Below are positions 5,991 to 7,513 of a stretch of 7,513 nt of DNA, piece by piece. The translations under genes and the position numbers were made by a program. The notes under the pieces are model-generated. The model was not told the DNA's origin. It worked only from the letters and a program-made list of their open reading frames with translations, and did not search any database. Each line of letters begins with the position of its first letter. Within the stretch, counting starts at the first letter, position 1. This DNA is from DATDVD01 sp035290065. GTDB lineage: Bacteria > Pseudomonadota > Gammaproteobacteria > Coxiellales > Coxiellaceae. Where the stretch lies: the NCBI GenBank assembly GCA_035290065.1, contig DATDVD010000141.1:1-7513 (forward strand). The letters are read 5' to 3'.

Positions 5991-6344
5991 TTAATCGCGG
6001 AATCGTCCACGACCACCACCATTGCCACCGTTACCACCGTTACCGCCACGACGAGCACCGCCGCCGCCATTGCCGCCGCCACCACGACGAGTACCGCCGT
6101 CATCACGCGCAATATTCACACGAATTTTACGACCATCCATTTCGGTATTATCACATACTAACGCTTTGTTAGCAGAGTCATCTGATACAAACGTAACAAA
6201 CGCAAACCCTTTCGAACGGCCAGTGTCACGATCCATGATAAGCTTAGCTTCAGCGATTTCGCCGTATTGACCAAAAAAAGATTCCAAATCTTCACCCGAA
6301 ACAGAATAAGGCAAATTGCCTACATAGATTTTATTTTGACTCAC
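5991..6344 (-). CDS. Glycine-rich RRM RNA-binding protein, GTG start
   Basis: This is a small single-domain RNA-binding protein of the bacterial RRM/Rbp type. The RRM fills residues 4-80: RNP2 is IYVGNL (6-11) and RNP1 is KGFAFVTF (45-52), with the aromatic RNA-stacking positions present (Y7, F47, F49). Residues 83-115 are a Gly/Arg/Asn tail of RGG-like clusters (TRRGGGG, ARRGGNGG, GGRGRF), expected to be disordered and to bind RNA loosely. Such proteins are often cold-inducible in cyanobacteria; a role here as an RNA chaperone is inference. The start is GTG at 6344-6342, with AGAGGA (6359-6354) 9 bases upstream, and MSQNKIYVGNLPYS matches the family's usual N-terminus. It appears monocistronic, with its own promoter and terminator. 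The open frames opposite its Gly-rich tail are compositional shadows. Confidence 0.93.
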   Translation of the reverse strand: MSQNKIYVGNLPYSVSGEDLESFFGQYGEIAEAKLIMDRDTGRSKGFAFVTFVSDDSANKALVCDNTEMDGRKIRVNIARDDGGTRRGGGGNGGGGARRGGNGGNGGNGGGRGRFRD

Positions 6345-6467
6345 CGTCTTTAGTCCTCTGAATAAAAAAATAACACGATATCAACACCGCTGGAGACAAG
6401 ACACTATCCTTAATCTTAAAAAGAACAGAACAGAACCGACCCTAGCAATAATGACATTAACACCCGT
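6345..6467 (-). promoter_or_regulatory. Long 5' leader of the RRM gene
   Basis: If the promoter at 6468-6494 is correct, the transcript starts near 6461 and has an untranslated leader of about 115 bases. The leader contains three perfect tandem pentamers (AGAAC on the plus strand, 6422-6436; GUUCU in the RNA) and a GATATC palindrome nearer the gene. Long leaders are common for cold-shock and RNA-chaperone genes, and autoregulation by the encoded protein is possible. That is inference from arrangement only, and no known riboswitch was recognised. Confidence 0.35.
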
Positions 6468-6494
6468 ATTGTACCTTAATTTTTAAAAAATCAA
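6468..6494 (-). promoter_or_regulatory. Candidate sigma-70 promoter for the RRM gene
   Basis: Read on the minus strand, TTGATT (6494-6489) is followed by a 15-bp AT-rich spacer and TACAAT (6473-6468). The -10 box matches TATAAT at five of six positions. The spacer is short, and shifting the -35 to TTTGAT or CTTTGA gives 16 or 17 bp with a poorer match. Confidence 0.45.
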
Positions 6495-6507
6495 AGGGTT
6501 TTATAAA

Positions 6508-6536
6508 TTTCATCCCGAGGGGGGGGCAAATATGCT
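6508..6536 (+). promoter_or_regulatory. Weak candidate promoter for folD with a poly-G spacer
   Basis: TTTCAT (6508-6513) and TATGCT (6531-6536) are 17 bp apart upstream of folD, which would give a leader of about 40 bases. The -35 match is poor. The spacer contains eight consecutive Gs (6519-6526), so its length could vary by slippage. Confidence 0.3.
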
Positions 6537-6581
6537 ACCATACCTATTTTTTCTACCTCTTGGATAGTAAGGAATTTCATT

Positions 6582-7436
6582 ATGGTGGCTCATCGTCTGA
6601 GTGGGGAAGCCTGCGCCGATCGCATTAAAAAAAGCGTCAAAATAAAGGTAGACGCTCGTTTAAAACAAGGGCTGGCACGCCCTGGGCTGGCCGTCATTTT
6701 AATTGGCCATAACCCAGCCTCAGAGGCCTATGTTGCCCATAAACAAAAAGCGTGTGACGAGACCGGTATTTATTCCGAATTGCACCGTTTACCTGAAACG
6801 TGCACGCCGGAGGCTATCACCCAAAAAATTGGGGCGTTGAACCAAAATCTCGCTATTCATGGGATTTTATTGCAATTACCGTTACCTCCTCACATTCCCG
6901 CGGATGATCTACTGGAATGCATTGATCCTAAAAAAGACGTGGATGGGTTTCATCCCTACAATATGGGACGTTTGGTAGAAAGACGACCCTTGTTACGGCC
7001 TTGTACCCCGTATGGCATTATGGAATTAGTAAAAGAAATTGGTGAAAATTTAGTTGGCATTAATGCTGTAGTGGTCGGGCAATCGAATATTGTAGGGCGG
7101 CCGATGGCATTGGAGTTGTTGTTAGCCGGCTGTACCGTTACCATTTGTCACTCTAAAACACAAAATCTAAAGAATCATGTGGAGCAAGCGGATTTACTGG
7201 TAGCCGCCGTTGGAAAGCCCGGCGTAATTCAAAGCGAATGGATTAAGCCAGGGGCGATAGTGATTGATGTGGGTTTTAACCGTTTATCCAGCGGTAAAAT
7301 TGTGGGCGATATTGAATTCGAAACCGCCCAAGAAAAAGCCAGCTGGATTACCCCCGTGCCAGGCGGTGTTGGATTAATGACAGTCGCGATGCTTCTAGAA
7401 AATACATTACAAGCCGCTCATCTACTCAATAAGTAG
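6582..7436 (+). CDS. folD: Bifunctional methylenetetrahydrofolate dehydrogenase / methenyltetrahydrofolate cyclohydrolase
   Basis: It interconverts 5,10-methylene-, 5,10-methenyl- and 10-formyl-tetrahydrofolate in the cytoplasm using NADP, supplying one-carbon units for purine and formyl-methionine synthesis. Key residues match E. coli FolD by position: Y50 and K54 in AYVAHKQKACDETGI, Q98 in ILLQLPLP and D121 in KDVDGFHP. The Rossmann NADP-binding loop is VVGQSNIVGRPM (164-175), and the C-terminal signature PVPGGVGLMTVAML is at 258-271. The length, 284 residues, agrees with E. coli (288). The ATG at 6582 has TAAGGA (6568-6573) 8 bases upstream. The TAG stop (7434-7436) lies in the first bases of a hairpin repeat element. 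The gene seems monocistronic as far as the window shows. Confidence 0.97.
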   Translation: MVAHRLSGEACADRIKKSVKIKVDARLKQGLARPGLAVILIGHNPASEAYVAHKQKACDETGIYSELHRLPETCTPEAITQKIGALNQNLAIHGILLQLPLPPHIPADDLLECIDPKKDVDGFHPYNMGRLVERRPLLRPCTPYGIMELVKEIGENLVGINAVVVGQSNIVGRPMALELLLAGCTVTICHSKTQNLKNHVEQADLLVAAVGKPGVIQSEWIKPGAIVIDVGFNRLSSGKIVGDIEFETAQEKASWITPVPGGVGLMTVAMLLENTLQAAHLLNK

Positions 7437-7513
7437 GGGCAGACCGTGGTCTGCCCGTGTGTCCCCACCCAATGATAAACCTTGTGCTACATCCCCGGGC
7501 AGACCACGGTCTG
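7433..7513. repeat. Hairpin element, second copy (right end cut by window)
   Basis: The left arm 7433-7457 equals, base for base, the arm at 1502-1526, with the near-palindrome GGGCAGACCGTGGTCTGCCC at 7437-7456. The right arm begins at 7496 and is the exact inverse for the 18 bases visible. The middle is 38 bp instead of 29 and largely different, sharing only a CTTG...CTA-like core. Conserved arms with divergent middles indicate one family whose arms are maintained or recently spread. The folD stop codon is the TAG of its leading GTAG. The hairpin may also act as a 3' end for folD mRNA. Confidence 0.88.

Noticed and set aside
5925..6270. Rightward open frames rich in Thr/Ala or Pro opposite the RRM gene
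   Set aside because: Their composition is the complement of the Gly/Arg-rich tail, and the minus strand encodes clear RNP1 and RNP2 motifs.
6956..7144. Leftward open frame inside folD
   Set aside because: It is antisense to the conserved FolD NADP-binding region and lacks any supporting signal.
1..7513. A new defence, toxin-antitoxin or other accessory gene system
   Set aside because: The recognised genes are housekeeping and syntenic with E. coli. Only the hairpin repeat family and one unrecognised membrane protein fall outside that description.

Overview
The window looks like a moderately AT-rich gammaproteobacterial chromosome. The best evidence is gene content and order. A rightward gloB-mltD pair sits back to back with a leftward yafS-rnhA-dnaQ set, and these same five genes are neighbours in Escherichia coli. 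Non-ATG starts, a multi-membrane protein I do not recognise and dispersed hairpin repeats would fit a Legionellales-type (Coxiella/Rickettsiella-like) genome. That placement is a low-confidence inference; no marker here fixes the genus.

Layout. Positions 1-174 hold the GC-rich edge of an Ala/Pro-rich coding sequence whose strand is uncertain. An AT-rich gap follows, then a rightward gene (306-1388) for an unrecognised protein with about six membrane segments. A 17-bp tandem array starts at its stop codon and runs directly into an 81-bp element made of two perfect 26-bp inverted arms. That element forms the last codons of dnaQ. Next comes the leftward, translationally coupled operon yafS-rnhA-dnaQ (3444 to 1545): a methyltransferase-like protein, RNase HI and the DNA polymerase III proofreading subunit. 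Diverging from it is gloB-mltD (3479-5787): glyoxalase II and a lipoprotein lytic transglycosylase with three LysM repeats. A composite of degenerate hairpin repeats and a strong two-way terminator (5942-5968) separate mltD from a convergent gene for a glycine-rich RRM RNA-binding protein (6344-5991, leftward). After a promoter-bearing gap, folD (6582-7436) is complete, and its stop codon lies in the first bases of a second hairpin element cut by the window end.

The genes are mostly housekeeping: DNA proofreading, RNA-DNA hybrid removal, methylglyoxal detoxification, peptidoglycan turnover and one-carbon metabolism. I see no defence system, phage, complete insertion sequence, CRISPR array, tRNA or rRNA. 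The most interesting signal is the repeat family. Each copy is built on a 20-bp near-palindrome of two 9-bp arms around a GT (or AC) centre. One copy carries a different arm sequence in which all three changes are compensated on the other arm. Copies lie in three intergenic regions, and two of them supply stop codons to neighbouring genes.
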